64,000 nucleotides of DNA from Pseudomonadota bacterium (GCA_026388255.1 JAPLKC010000085.1:1-64000); one strand, 5' to 3'. Positions 18,549 through 25,670 are shown, numbered from the stretch's first letter. Translations and numbers: made by a program. Notes: generated by a model not told the origin, from the sequence alone.

Positions 18549-18578
18549 ATAGTAATCATAAGGGGATAACCTTGTCAA
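18549..18578 (-). promoter_or_regulatory. Predicted sigma-70 promoter of the gapA operon
   Basis: On the minus strand a perfect TTGACA (18573-18578) is followed after 18 bases by TACTAT. The rest of 18515-18928 shows no supported gene; an 82-codon minus-strand frame there has no recognisable features. Confidence 0.55.
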
Positions 18579-18928
18579 TGAATTTTTAGTTGTCTGAAAA
18601 GCCGACAAAATCAAACACCGGAGCTCAAATATGTATATATTCTTCATTATTAATCCATAACTCCTTATGATGTTCTCATCTTAAAGAAAGTTGCAAAGGA
18701 ACTAAAGCTTTCATGCGCGGCCATAATCTTTCCAGTAAAAGCAATTTTTACTTTGTTCACCCGGATCGGTATGGTAGAATTTTTCCGTATTTTTGTTTCT
18801 CCTTTTGCATCAGATTGATTGTTTGGAAACCATTGATGTAACTGTAAAAATAGGTTTTCTGTTAAGAGACGATCAGAGATAAATACATTTTTTGGAATAA
18901 TTATGACAGCCAAAAAAGAGGTGAATTG

Positions 18929-19684
18929 ATGAATTCAAAAAACTCCATGCATTTAAAGGGACATACGGCGTTAATTACCGGGGCAGGTCAGGGGATCGGC
19001 GAGGCCTGCGCTGAGGTATTTGCAGAAAGGGGTGCTGACCTTATCCTACTCGACAAAAACAGGAAAACCCTTCCTCGCGTAGCCGACAGGATAGCATCAA
19101 AAGGGGGAAAGGTGATTGCGCATATCATAGACCTTACCCGTACAACTTCGCTTCAAAAATTAATAGAAGAAATGAAAGCAGAAAGAACGATAGATATACT
19201 TGTAAACAATGCCGGTTTTGACAGGCCCGGTGTAACGGCAAAAACAGACAAAACAGACCTTAATGCTGTTCTGGGGATACATATCAGCGTACCCTTTCTC
19301 CTGACGAAATGGCTCCTTCCGGAAATGCGCGCCCGCCGATGGGGACGCATAGTCAATATAAGTTCTGTTTATGGTCTCTCCGGGGCAAAGGGAGAAGCAG
19401 CTTATTGTACTGCAAAGGCAGGTATTATCGGACTGACAAAGACTACGGCGAGAGAGGCAGGGGCAGACAATGTAACAATAAATGCGATTGTGCCGGGGCT
19501 TATCCGTACCCCCCCGATGATAAAATTACCGGACAAGTATAAACAGCCCATAATTGATCAGACCCTGCTGGGACGCATGGGCGAGCCTGTAGAGGTGGCC
19601 AGGGTGATTGCCTTCCTTGCATCTGATGAGTCATCATACATAACAGGAACAACCATTACGGTTTCAGGGGGATGGGGGATATAA
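18929..19684 (+). CDS. SDR-family oxidoreductase (3-ketoacyl-ACP reductase-like)
   Basis: A 251-residue short-chain dehydrogenase/reductase. The cofactor motif TGAGQGIG lies near residue 17-24, NNAG near 92, the catalytic Ser in NISSVYG, the YxxxK pair in AYCTAKAG, and the C-terminal SSYITGTTITVSGGWGI is classical. A FabG-like or hydroxyacyl-CoA dehydrogenase activity is likely, but the substrate is not determinable. The ATG at 18929 follows AGAGGTG; the preceding TTG is less likely. It converges with the DUF523 gene, overlapping by 21 bases. Confidence 0.88.
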   Translation: MNSKNSMHLKGHTALITGAGQGIGEACAEVFAERGADLILLDKNRKTLPRVADRIASKGGKVIAHIIDLTRTTSLQKLIEEMKAERTIDILVNNAGFDRPGVTAKTDKTDLNAVLGIHISVPFLLTKWLLPEMRARRWGRIVNISSVYGLSGAKGEAAYCTAKAGIIGLTKTTAREAGADNVTINAIVPGLIRTPPMIKLPDKYKQPIIDQTLLGRMGEPVEVARVIAFLASDESSYITGTTITVSGGWGI

Positions 19685-20236
19685 AAACAGGGAACATCCC
19701 TTTTTAAGAATCTCTTGCAGTCCGCTCAATGCGAATACCCGTTCTATGAAACTTTCCCGGAGGACCTGATCTTTAAGGCCTTCATCATCAACGACAGGGA
19801 TAAGGGGGAACCTTTTCATAAAAGCGGCAGCGAAAATGCCGACACCCTTTTGCGCCAATATCCCATTTTCAGTATAAACCATGACGTCCTGCATACCGGA
19901 ACTGGGAGACCTGCTCTTAAAGATAAAACCGCAGATTCCTTCCCGTGCAAGCTTATTCAGCCTTTCTTCGGCCCACTTTTTCATCCCGTCCGTATGGTCG
20001 ATGCCTGTATTAATTGTTACAAGACAAGGGGATGCAGGATTACCCACAAGCTGCATTGCCTCCCTCGGAACGGGAAGACCGTATTCAACCTCCGGGCATA
20101 CGGGAATCCAGTGAAAAAACCGGCCCAGGGTATCTGTAATATAGTGATCGTGTTTATGCCCACCGTCATAGCGGACATTTTCCCCAAGGAGGCATGCGCT
20201 GACACCGATCTTAATGTCGGGATTATTCATGTTCAT
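19664..20236 (-). CDS. DUF523-family protein
   Basis: About 190 residues, matching the DUF523 family by its conserved N-terminus GVSACLLGENVRYDGGHK, a VCPEVEYGLPVPREAMQLV segment and FKSRSPSSG. The conserved Cys residues suggest metal or cluster binding, but no biochemical role is established. I chose the Met at 20236, which overlaps the upstream nitroreductase gene by 14 bases; a longer frame to 20314 lies inside that gene. The two genes probably form an operon. Confidence 0.78.
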   Translation of the reverse strand: MNMNNPDIKIGVSACLLGENVRYDGGHKHDHYITDTLGRFFHWIPVCPEVEYGLPVPREAMQLVGNPASPCLVTINTGIDHTDGMKKWAEERLNKLAREGICGFIFKSRSPSSGMQDVMVYTENGILAQKGVGIFAAAFMKRFPLIPVVDDEGLKDQVLRESFIERVFALSGLQEILKKGCSLFLYPPSP

Positions 20237-20753
20237 TATAATTATTGTGCCTGACTTTCTGATAATCCAGGCTGCTTTTCGGAACAGGTTTTTTTGTTTC
20301 ATCCGGCCAGCCAATGCCGATTATCGATTCCACATTGATATGTTCGGGTATCCCCAATATTTCCTGTATATATGCTTCAGAGGTCTTCGCGTCGTTGTAT
20401 TCCCGTTTTCTTATCTGTATCCAGCAACTTCCCAGCCCCAATGACTCTGCTGTCAGTTGAAGCAGTATTGATGCGATAGAACAATCCTCAACCCAAACAT
20501 CGGATTTTGAGCTGTCTGCGCACACCACGATCCCCAAGGTTGCCTTTTCCAGGAATTGTGAGCCATGTGCCTTTGCCTTTGACAGCTTTGACAATAGCTC
20601 AGGCTTATCTACAATAATGAATTCCCAGGGCCTGTTGTTCAGCGAGGAGGGAGACCTGAGCAATGCTTCTATAAGTACATCAAGGGATGCTTTATCAATG
20701 CCTTTATTCGTGTATTTGCGGATACTCCGACGCTTGCGTAATAGTTCGATCAT
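20223..20753 (-). CDS. Nitroreductase-family flavoprotein
   Basis: A 176-residue FMN-dependent oxidoreductase of the nitroreductase family. The N-terminal RRSIRKYTNKGID and SSLNNRPWEFIIV stretches and the C-terminal glycine-containing GIGWPDE are typical. Such enzymes use NAD(P)H to reduce nitro compounds, quinones or flavins; the native substrate is unknown. A strong AGGAGG site precedes the ATG. It is first in a two-gene unit with DUF523. Confidence 0.87.
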   Translation of the reverse strand: MIELLRKRRSIRKYTNKGIDKASLDVLIEALLRSPSSLNNRPWEFIIVDKPELLSKLSKAKAHGSQFLEKATLGIVVCADSSKSDVWVEDCSIASILLQLTAESLGLGSCWIQIRKREYNDAKTSEAYIQEILGIPEHINVESIIGIGWPDETKKPVPKSSLDYQKVRHNNYNEHE

Positions 20754-21146
20754 ATAGCAGCCTCCTGTCTATTTTCCGGATAAATTATACTAAATTAAAT
20801 CCTGATTTTATATAACGTAAAATGTAAAATATAAAACATACTGGTTTATGTATTATAGATTTCCAAGAGTTGTTGACAGAAACTTCACACTATGCTGTTT
20901 TTGCCTAATACACTGACAACTTTCTGCAAAAGAGTTTTTCGACCTATGACTGATATACGACATTACGATTGGTACTTAATACCAAGTTGCCTTCATTTGC
21001 ATACCTTTGTTGTCTCCTCGTCACACTCCTCGACGTTATATATTACCATGACCCCAGATTCTACCCCAAAGAATAACAGAGAAAAAAGTTTTTTATCAGA
21101 CTACCAAAAAAACCTCCTGTCCCCAAGGTCTTACCAACCGATTTAA
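20754..21146. other. Gene-free stretch beside the cassette array
   Basis: I see no supported gene here. An 84-codon plus-strand frame (20892-21146) lacks a domain, a signal or a ribosome-binding site. If the hairpin element at 21147-21371 begins a cassette like its second copy, its attC should fall in this stretch. Only a weak partial core (GCCTAAT near 20904) is visible, so that cassette end may be decayed. Confidence 0.5.
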
Positions 21147-21371
21147 AGAACCTTCTTATTTTGCCTTTCTGCACTCCATAAAAAACATTATTAAAAAGGT
21201 TTCCATACTTGCTTGCACTGTGCAAGCAAAATACATCTAATTGTTCAAACCAAAGCCTGTATTGGCTTTACAGAGATTTAGCTCTTTGCTCTCAATGTGA
21301 GAGCAAACACTACAGACACAGTGTCTGTAATCGCACAAAATGATATGAAATCGATACTTTATTATCATCCG
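21147..21371. other. Four-hairpin element, copy 1
   Basis: Non-coding element homologous to 22633-22863. It holds four successive inverted repeats: P1 TTGCTTGCAC/GTGCAAGCAA (21209-21229), P2 AAAGCC/GGCTTT with loop TGTATT (21252-21269), P3 TTTGCTCTCA/TGAGAGCAAA (21285-21307), and P4 TACAGACAC/GTGTCTGTA (21311-21329). It begins immediately after an attC on the minus strand. A 43-codon minus-strand Cys-containing frame (21237-21368) crosses it, but the same frame is interrupted by stops in copy 2, so conservation is at the level of structure. RNA or single-strand DNA function is inferred. Confidence 0.75.
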
Positions 21372-21372
21372 G

Positions 21373-21436
21373 TTCCAACGCCAGCGTTAGCCAGAGGCAG
21401 GTTTTATTGCCGATTGTCTGCAACCGATGGTTGGGC
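21373..21436 (-). other. attC site of cassette A
   Basis: On the minus strand R'' is GCCCAAC and R' is GTTGGAA. The interior pairs as GTT-CAGA-GGCA against TGCC-TCTG-TAAC with unpaired bases, the usual attC bottom-strand fold. It lies about 90 bases after the stop of the cassette A gene. Confidence 0.7.
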
Positions 21437-21524
21437 GGGTTCTCTTTTGTAAGTTTTTTGTATCAATAAAACCTCTGTTTCCAAAAGTTATTTAGTTTTT
21501 AAAGGATGTCCCCTTATCCCTGGG

Positions 21525-22415
21525 TTACGGGTTGCTCCTTACAAGCTGCTGCGCCTCCGTACAGGCTGTACCCGGGTTTCTTTCAATCAACTTCGATACT
21601 ATAGAAACATTCTTCTCTCTTGTTTTTTCATTCTCCCTCAGAGCATTGATCCAATTGGCCTCAAGTTCCCGTATGCTGATCCCGAACACGTCCTGCCATG
21701 GCCTATCCTTCTCCTGGGAGAGTCGTTGTAGCTGCTTTATCTTGTTGATTCCATAGATTTTATACAAATAATTTCCAAAAGACCCCGTTTCAGCATATGC
21801 CTTGTGTTGTTTGGCTTTATCAAGAATCGAAAGTTTGCCGCCCCCGGCGTCTTTCATGCCCCATGACTCATGATCAGGTCCCAATTCATTTAGGGGGATG
21901 TATGATTTCGTTTCCAGAAGAGCCAACACCCATTCGTCACTGCCGAATCCACACATAGGAAAGGTTAACGGATTCCCGACTTTCGCTTCTGTAAGAATAC
22001 CCATCATGTTGCGAATCAATTTATCCTTTTGTGGAAATACCGCGCTTGTAAGCTTGTGCGCCATCATTTGCGGCGATCCTTCAGAACTGAAGACCCGAAC
22101 GATGCGTATACGTTCACCATCCTTGTTTTCCCAGTAAAAGACACTCGAATAGACATCCCTGCGTGGTACATCGAAAATGACCTGTATCTTCCCGAATCGG
22201 TCTATTCCGGAATCGGCAGACCAGAATGCAAGAATGCGCTCCAACATTGCTTGCGCTTGATCGGCCAGGCTTTTCAGTTGATCATTCGACAATTTGCCGG
22301 TGGCATCACTAATAATGAGGTGCTTGGTTTCTATGATTGGGCTTGATGCCTGTGATAATCCAGCCACCAATATACCGGCCAAAAAGATTGATAATACAAT
22401 AACTCTTTTGATCAT
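21525..22415 (-). CDS. Cassette A: secreted protein resembling an inactive MA-clan peptidase domain
   Basis: A 296-residue protein with a clear signal peptide (cleavage near SQASS). The C-terminal part (SFGNYLYKIYGINKIKQL, then DVFGISIRELEANWINAL) resembles the end of gluzincin-type peptidase MA-like domains, but no HExxH zinc motif is visible where one would be expected (MAHKLTSAVF), so catalysis is doubtful. It has a strong AGGAGG site and sits between two attC sites as a classic one-gene cassette. It probably acts in the periplasm or outside the cell; function unknown. Confidence 0.7.
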   Translation of the reverse strand: MIKRVIVLSIFLAGILVAGLSQASSPIIETKHLIISDATGKLSNDQLKSLADQAQAMLERILAFWSADSGIDRFGKIQVIFDVPRRDVYSSVFYWENKDGERIRIVRVFSSEGSPQMMAHKLTSAVFPQKDKLIRNMMGILTEAKVGNPLTFPMCGFGSDEWVLALLETKSYIPLNELGPDHESWGMKDAGGGKLSILDKAKQHKAYAETGSFGNYLYKIYGINKIKQLQRLSQEKDRPWQDVFGISIRELEANWINALRENEKTREKNVSIVSKLIERNPGTACTEAQQLVRSNP

Positions 22416-22461
22416 CGGCTTCTTTCCTCCTTCTTTTGTTATCGCGCTGCCGGGCCTTGAC

Positions 22462-22525
22462 GCCTAACGCCAGGATCAACCAGAGGCCGGCTTTATGGCC
22501 GATTGGCTCCGGTGAATCGTTGGAA
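22462..22525 (-). other. attC site of the non-coding hairpin cassette
   Basis: On the minus strand R'' is TTCCAAC and R' is GTTAGGC. The interior forms an imperfect stem (GAT...GAGGCCGGC against GGCCGA...CTC...ATC on the plus strand) around a TTTAT loop. R'' is the exact complement of the GTTGGAA at which this cassette begins (22866-22872). Confidence 0.75.
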
Positions 22526-22865
22526 CTATTTTTTGCCTTTATCGGCTTTTCCATGTTTTTGTTTATTATAGCTTCTATCCTGTCTTTTGTCTTTATTCTT
22601 TTCTAAAATCTTATGGAGAAGAGAAGCCAGCTATTTTAAAACCTTCTTTTTCAGCCTTTATGTACTTCATATAATACATTTATCAAGACATTTATACGTT
22701 TTCTAACACAGTGTTAGAAAAATATACTTAATTGCCCAAACCTAAGCCTGTATTGGCTTAGCTAAGATTTTAAATTCAGTAGCAACATTTGCTACCAATG
22801 TTGTAGACACATTGTCTACAAAGTCTCATTATTGAAGATTTATGACTGTTTATCATTTTTTTAGG
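22526..22865. other. Non-coding cassette with four-hairpin element, copy 2 (22633-22863)
   Basis: This cassette body of about 340 bases has no supported gene. Its first two thirds on the minus strand hold copy 2 of the hairpin element: P1 TTTTCTAACAC/GTGTTAGAAAA (22699-22721), P2 CTAAGCC/GGCTTAG with loop TGTATT (22742-22761), P3 GTAGCAA/TTGCTAC (22779-22795), and P4 TTGTAGACA/TGTCTACAA (22801-22821). Order, spacing and P2 loop match copy 1 while stem sequences differ with pairing kept. Confidence 0.78.
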
Positions 22866-22926
22866 TTCCAACACGCGGGTCAGCGAGACGCGCTTCGTGC
22901 AGGTTCGCTGCAAGCCGTTGTTAGCG
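22866..22926 (-). other. attC site of cassette B
   Basis: On the minus strand R'' is CGCTAAC and R' is GTTGGAA. The interior stem pairs CGG and CAGCGA with TCGCTG and CCG, around a variable terminal region. The cassette B stop codon lies four bases before R''. Confidence 0.8.
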
Positions 22927-22927
22927 G

Positions 22928-23389
22928 TTAATTTGTTTTTAATTTTACCCTTATATAACGTTTTCCGTTGAATTTCCAGAGACTTTCCTGTGACCAACCG
23001 GCAGTGGAAGCTTCAAAGGCAATATCCGGCATTTTCTTGATTTTCGATCTTTTTATTTTCATACAGTATCCTCCGTCAGAAAGAACAACGGAATAAGAAT
23101 CTCTTTTTGGCTGAAGCACCCATATGGTACAAAGCGCATTGCCACAACCGCATCCGTCGGCAGTAGTAACAAACAGGTCTTTGGACTTACCGTCGCCGTC
23201 AAGATTAATTGGCTTGCCCAAGAATCTGCATGTCTTCCAGTCAGGATTTCTTTCACTCGACAGGATGGCTCGCACAGCATTCTCTGGTACCGGCTTCAAA
23301 TCCTGGTCTTCAATGCAGAATTCCTCGGCATTGCATACGTTCAGAAAAACAAATGTCAGAAATAGTACAATAATAATCGACTTCATCAT
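22928..23389 (-). CDS. Cassette B: small secreted Cys-containing protein
   Basis: About 153 residues with a signal peptide (MMKSIIIVLFLTFVFLNVCNAEE). The mature part contains LDGDGKSKDLFVTTADGCGCGNALC, resembling a calcium-loop or FG-GAP-like stretch with several Cys, then a strand-rich WVLQPKRDSYSVVLSDGGYC segment. I do not recognise a named family. The frame extends upstream to 23464, but those residues are translated attC DNA, so the start is placed at 23389 or 23386, after AAAGGAA. It is a typical single-gene cassette. Confidence 0.7.
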   Translation of the reverse strand: MMKSIIIVLFLTFVFLNVCNAEEFCIEDQDLKPVPENAVRAILSSERNPDWKTCRFLGKPINLDGDGKSKDLFVTTADGCGCGNALCTIWVLQPKRDSYSVVLSDGGYCMKIKRSKIKKMPDIAFEASTAGWSQESLWKFNGKRYIRVKLKTN

Positions 23390-23401
23390 TTCCTTTCCGC
23401 T

Positions 23402-23445
23402 ATGTTCGGCTGAGACGGCATTTTGCTTTTGTCCCAGCCGAACAT
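23402..23445. repeat. Inverted repeat in the cassette B leader
   Basis: ATGTTCGGCTG at 23402-23412 pairs with CAGCCGAACAT at 23435-23445, and the stem continues inward with one mismatch (GAC/GTC). One arm contains the R' core of the neighbouring attC (GCCGAAC on the plus strand). It could be an alternative fold of this attC or a leader hairpin of the cassette B mRNA. Confidence 0.6.
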
Positions 23446-23497
23446 AAGCGTCAGCGAGACGCATTTTTTGCGGATTCGCTGCACGCGCTTGTTAGAT
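23437..23497 (-). other. attC site of cassette C
   Basis: On the minus strand R'' is ATCTAAC, overlapping the TAA stop of the cassette C gene, and R' is GTTCGGC. The interior stem pairs AAGCG and CAGCGA with TCGCTG and CGCTT, with extrahelical bases. This is the most canonical site in the array. Confidence 0.85.
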
Positions 23498-24109
23498 TCC
23501 TCTTACGGTCCCAGCTTTTTCTGGTGGTGGTGCAACATATTCATGTTTGGGTAATTTCTTTAAATCTTCAGGTTTCAAATTGTTTACTTCATTTTGTAAT
23601 TCAGATTGTACTTCATTACATAATTCCGTAATTTTATCTCTTAATACAACCGTTAGGTTACAAAAATTAGCTATACCGTCTAATTTTGGATGAACATAAT
23701 GAGCATCAAAAAATCCTACGCCCCAAGATTTTGGTAAATCTTCATCTGTTGTTATGATGATTGTTTTACATTCCTCGAATGGGTTTACACTATGCGCGAT
23801 CAGTTTATCCCTCATGCCTTTTATCCATTGATGCACACCTATAGCATCACCAGGTAATCCCTCGAATATGCCTTCATCAAGCCCAAATCGCTTCCCAGAC
23901 GCATAACATCGGCAGTATCGAATCACGCTTGCACTCCAAATGCTTTCAATTAATGTTGTGTTTGCATCTTCATTTGATTTTTCTAATTCTGGTTTTAATA
24001 AATTTAGCATTTCAATTGATTTATTGAGATCCCTTCGAATAGATTGAAGATCTGCAAACTTTTTTGAAAGAGGAGACTCATATTTTTTTGATATTAAAAC
24101 TTGCTCCAT
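23492..24109 (-). CDS. Cassette C: HEPN-like protein
   Basis: A 205-residue, mostly helical protein. The segment SVIRYCRCYASGKRFGLDEG followed by HQWIKGMRDKLIAHSVNPFEE resembles HEPN-type domains, where an R(x4-6)H motif (here R-DKLIA-H) forms an RNase active site. HEPN proteins often act as toxins or in antiviral defence; that role is inferred here from motif and setting only. The C-terminus (NNLKPEDLKKLPKHEYVAPPPEK) is charged and Pro-rich. It is flanked by attC sites, with left and right cores exactly complementary, so the cassette is probably intact. Confidence 0.65.
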   Translation of the reverse strand: MEQVLISKKYESPLSKKFADLQSIRRDLNKSIEMLNLLKPELEKSNEDANTTLIESIWSASVIRYCRCYASGKRFGLDEGIFEGLPGDAIGVHQWIKGMRDKLIAHSVNPFEECKTIIITTDEDLPKSWGVGFFDAHYVHPKLDGIANFCNLTVVLRDKITELCNEVQSELQNEVNNLKPEDLKKLPKHEYVAPPPEKAGTVRGI

Positions 24110-24125
24110 TTGTATTCCCTTACGA

Positions 24126-24181
24126 ATCTAACGAAAAAATCACCCGGGGCGTAGCGATCGGGTGTAATGATTTTGTTAGCT
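24126..24181 (-). other. attC site of cassette D
   Basis: On the minus strand R'' is AGCTAAC, overlapping the TAA stop of the cassette D gene, and R' is GTTAGAT. The interior forms a stem of AAAAT plus CACCCG against CGGGTG plus ATTTT with a small bulge. Confidence 0.8.
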
Positions 24182-24739
24182 TTCTTCTTTTATTTCTTCA
24201 AAATCTTTTCTTATCGATTCTTTTAGGTTAGCTCTTACATTGTTGTTGATCCAATGATCTATTGATTCCTTAAATGTTAGCATTTGAGAATTATAATCGC
24301 TAATTTCTCTATGGAAGACTGTGGCTATTTTTCTTTTAAGTAATTTCTGGAACTCATTAACGTATTCACCTTTTGCTTCATGTCCCGTAAGGGGGTCAAT
24401 TAGTTTTGGTATGAATATAATATTCCATGGTGCAGTAAAACAGAACACGTTTTTTGTTCTTCCGAACACATGAGAGACTTGATAATTTTGTATTGTTTTA
24501 TTTTTTTTATGACCAGTCAATTCCTGAATCACTATTGTGGGCTTTTGATTATTTGTCGGATCAAATTTTATATTGATGCCAAATATGGCTTTATAAAGAG
24601 ATGTTAAAATTTCATTCCCCGCGCCATTTCTTCCGGATGATCGAATATATAATTCAGTGTCTTTTTGAGAAATCCTCCTGACAAGATTAGCCCATTCATT
24701 TGAGTCTTTTTCTTGATCAGCATTGATAATATTCTTCAA
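24176..24739 (-). CDS. Cassette D: unrecognised cytoplasmic protein
   Basis: A 187-residue protein with no signal peptide. A distinctive central block, SHVFGRTKNVFCFTAPWNIIFIPKLIDPLTGHEAKGE, looks like a conserved functional core with His, Asn and Lys residues that would suit a nuclease. I cannot name the family, so this is description rather than assignment. The only available start in frame is TTG at 24739, directly at an odd junction with cassette E, so the true N-terminus may be missing. Confidence 0.6.
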   Translation of the reverse strand: MKNIINADQEKDSNEWANLVRRISQKDTELYIRSSGRNGAGNEILTSLYKAIFGINIKFDPTNNQKPTIVIQELTGHKKNKTIQNYQVSHVFGRTKNVFCFTAPWNIIFIPKLIDPLTGHEAKGEYVNEFQKLLKRKIATVFHREISDYNSQMLTFKESIDHWINNNVRANLKESIRKDFEEIKEES

Positions 24740-24749
24740 CCCGTTAGCG
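24735..24749 (-). other. Cassette E/D junction with core sites but no attC hairpin
   Basis: On the minus strand CGCTAAC (an R'' core, 24743-24749) is followed after only two bases by GTTGAAG (an R'-like core). The roughly 45-base hairpin expected between them is absent. R'' matches the left end of cassette E in six of seven bases, so a former attC_E that lost its interior is the simplest reading. Confidence 0.5.
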
Positions 24750-25326
24750 GTCCTATCTCATGTGAAAAGAACCTACTCCAGGCACTAAAAAGCTTCGACA
24801 TGAAGGTACAAACTACTAAGCTACATACATTATTATCATCAATATTAACGTTAATGATTTCACAATTCTGTTCTTTACTTAGTCCAAGGCCAGTTTCTTC
24901 ATTGATGCGATTCAGATACAGCTCCCACCGATTGTCACCAACAGGCACCGGAAAGAGCACGAAAGCTACAACACCGTTTTCGGAGTTCAGTTTTTTTGCA
25001 TCAGCGATAATTGATTGCACATTTTTTGTGATGGGACGAGTATTTTCTTTCACTCCCTTGACCTTCCAATTTGTATTCGGGGTTTTTAGCTCTAAGGTGT
25101 ACGCTTCTCCGTTATTAAGGAACGCTATATCTGCTCTATCTCGTCCGTATGGGACTTTAGATTCTACCTCTACGTTTTTAGCGCCTATTTCTTCCAAATA
25201 ATGGGCAAGCTCGAATTTTAGCCAACCTTCAAATTTGGCTCTCTGTCTTATGGGAATTCGCAGGAGCGACATATTGTTTCCTAAAATTGTTACAATTCCT
25301 TTGCGAACAATATCATCCATATTCAT
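24736..25326 (-). CDS. Cassette E: PD-(D/E)xK-like nuclease domain protein
   Basis: A 196-residue cytoplasmic protein. The segment RADIAFLNNGEAYTLELKTPNTNW fits the PD-(D/E)xK pattern: an Asp (RAD), then ELK after a hydrophobic strand, preceded by an amphipathic helix with a conserved Glu (FELAHYLEE). This resembles restriction-endonuclease-like DNA-binding proteins. Its last codons run into a core-site sequence, and its stop overlaps the cassette D start. It starts a few bases after a GTTAGCA core (25331-25337), making it the first cassette seen. A nuclease or defence role is inferred. Confidence 0.65.
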   Translation of the reverse strand: MNMDDIVRKGIVTILGNNMSLLRIPIRQRAKFEGWLKFELAHYLEEIGAKNVEVESKVPYGRDRADIAFLNNGEAYTLELKTPNTNWKVKGVKENTRPITKNVQSIIADAKKLNSENGVVAFVLFPVPVGDNRWELYLNRINEETGLGLSKEQNCEIINVNIDDNNVCSLVVCTFMSKLFSAWSRFFSHEIGPLTG

Positions 25327-25670
25327 CTATTGCTAACAAAAAATATACCAATATACTTTTTCCTTAAAACTCATATCATACTAAAGACAAAAAACCCTCA
25401 AAATGTTGCTTTTTTGAAGATAAATCGACCTGATTAATGGTGTTTGTTGATATTACCTGGTATTTGCCAGGTTGGGATAATATCGGTATCTCTACAAATG
25501 ACCAAAGCAATTCAGGATATACCGTTTGAATTTTATTGATTTGCTGTCTCATGTAAACCCTTTAACTGAAATGATGATGTGTTTACATGGTGTTGGTCCT
25601 CCATCCCAGCCTTATGATATTATTACCACAATCTAATTGCTTTTCAAGGGGGAACATAGGAGATGTTCTT

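Larger units (their letters stand above)
21373..25337 (-). mobile_element. Integron gene-cassette array without a visible integrase
   Basis: Five attC-like sites of 56-64 bases (see separate entries) divide minus-strand genes into cassettes. Each site is bounded by degenerate core sites (RYYYAAC and GTTRRRY) around an imperfect hairpin, and several gene stop codons (TAA) overlap the first core site, as in true cassettes. A strong internal test is that each cassette's left end should complement its own attC R'' core. That is perfect for cassette C (GTTAGAT/ATCTAAC) and the hairpin cassette (GTTGGAA/TTCCAAC), and 6 of 7 for cassettes A and E. No intI is in the window, so this fits the published CALIN type (attC clusters lacking an integrase), unless intI lies elsewhere. 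Confidence 0.8.

Noticed and set aside
18665-18913. 82-codon minus-strand frame upstream of the SDR gene
   Set aside because: No recognisable domain, no signal peptide and no ribosome-binding site.
20892-21146. 84-codon plus-strand frame
   Set aside because: No domain and no translation signal; it lies beside the hairpin element.
21209-21329. Rho-independent terminators
   Set aside because: The four hairpins lack T-tracts and occur as an ordered set in both copies, which fits a structured element better.
21237-21368. 43-codon Cys-containing frame across hairpin element copy 1
   Set aside because: The homologous frame in copy 2 is interrupted by several stops, while the hairpins are preserved, so coding is not supported.
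23390-23464. N-terminal extension of the cassette B protein
   Set aside because: These codons lie in attC/leader sequence; the signal peptide begins at 23389 or 23386.
21373-25337. Group II intron or ordinary transposon as explanation of the array
   Set aside because: No reverse transcriptase, transposase or terminal inverted repeats are present; attC-like sites explain the boundaries better.
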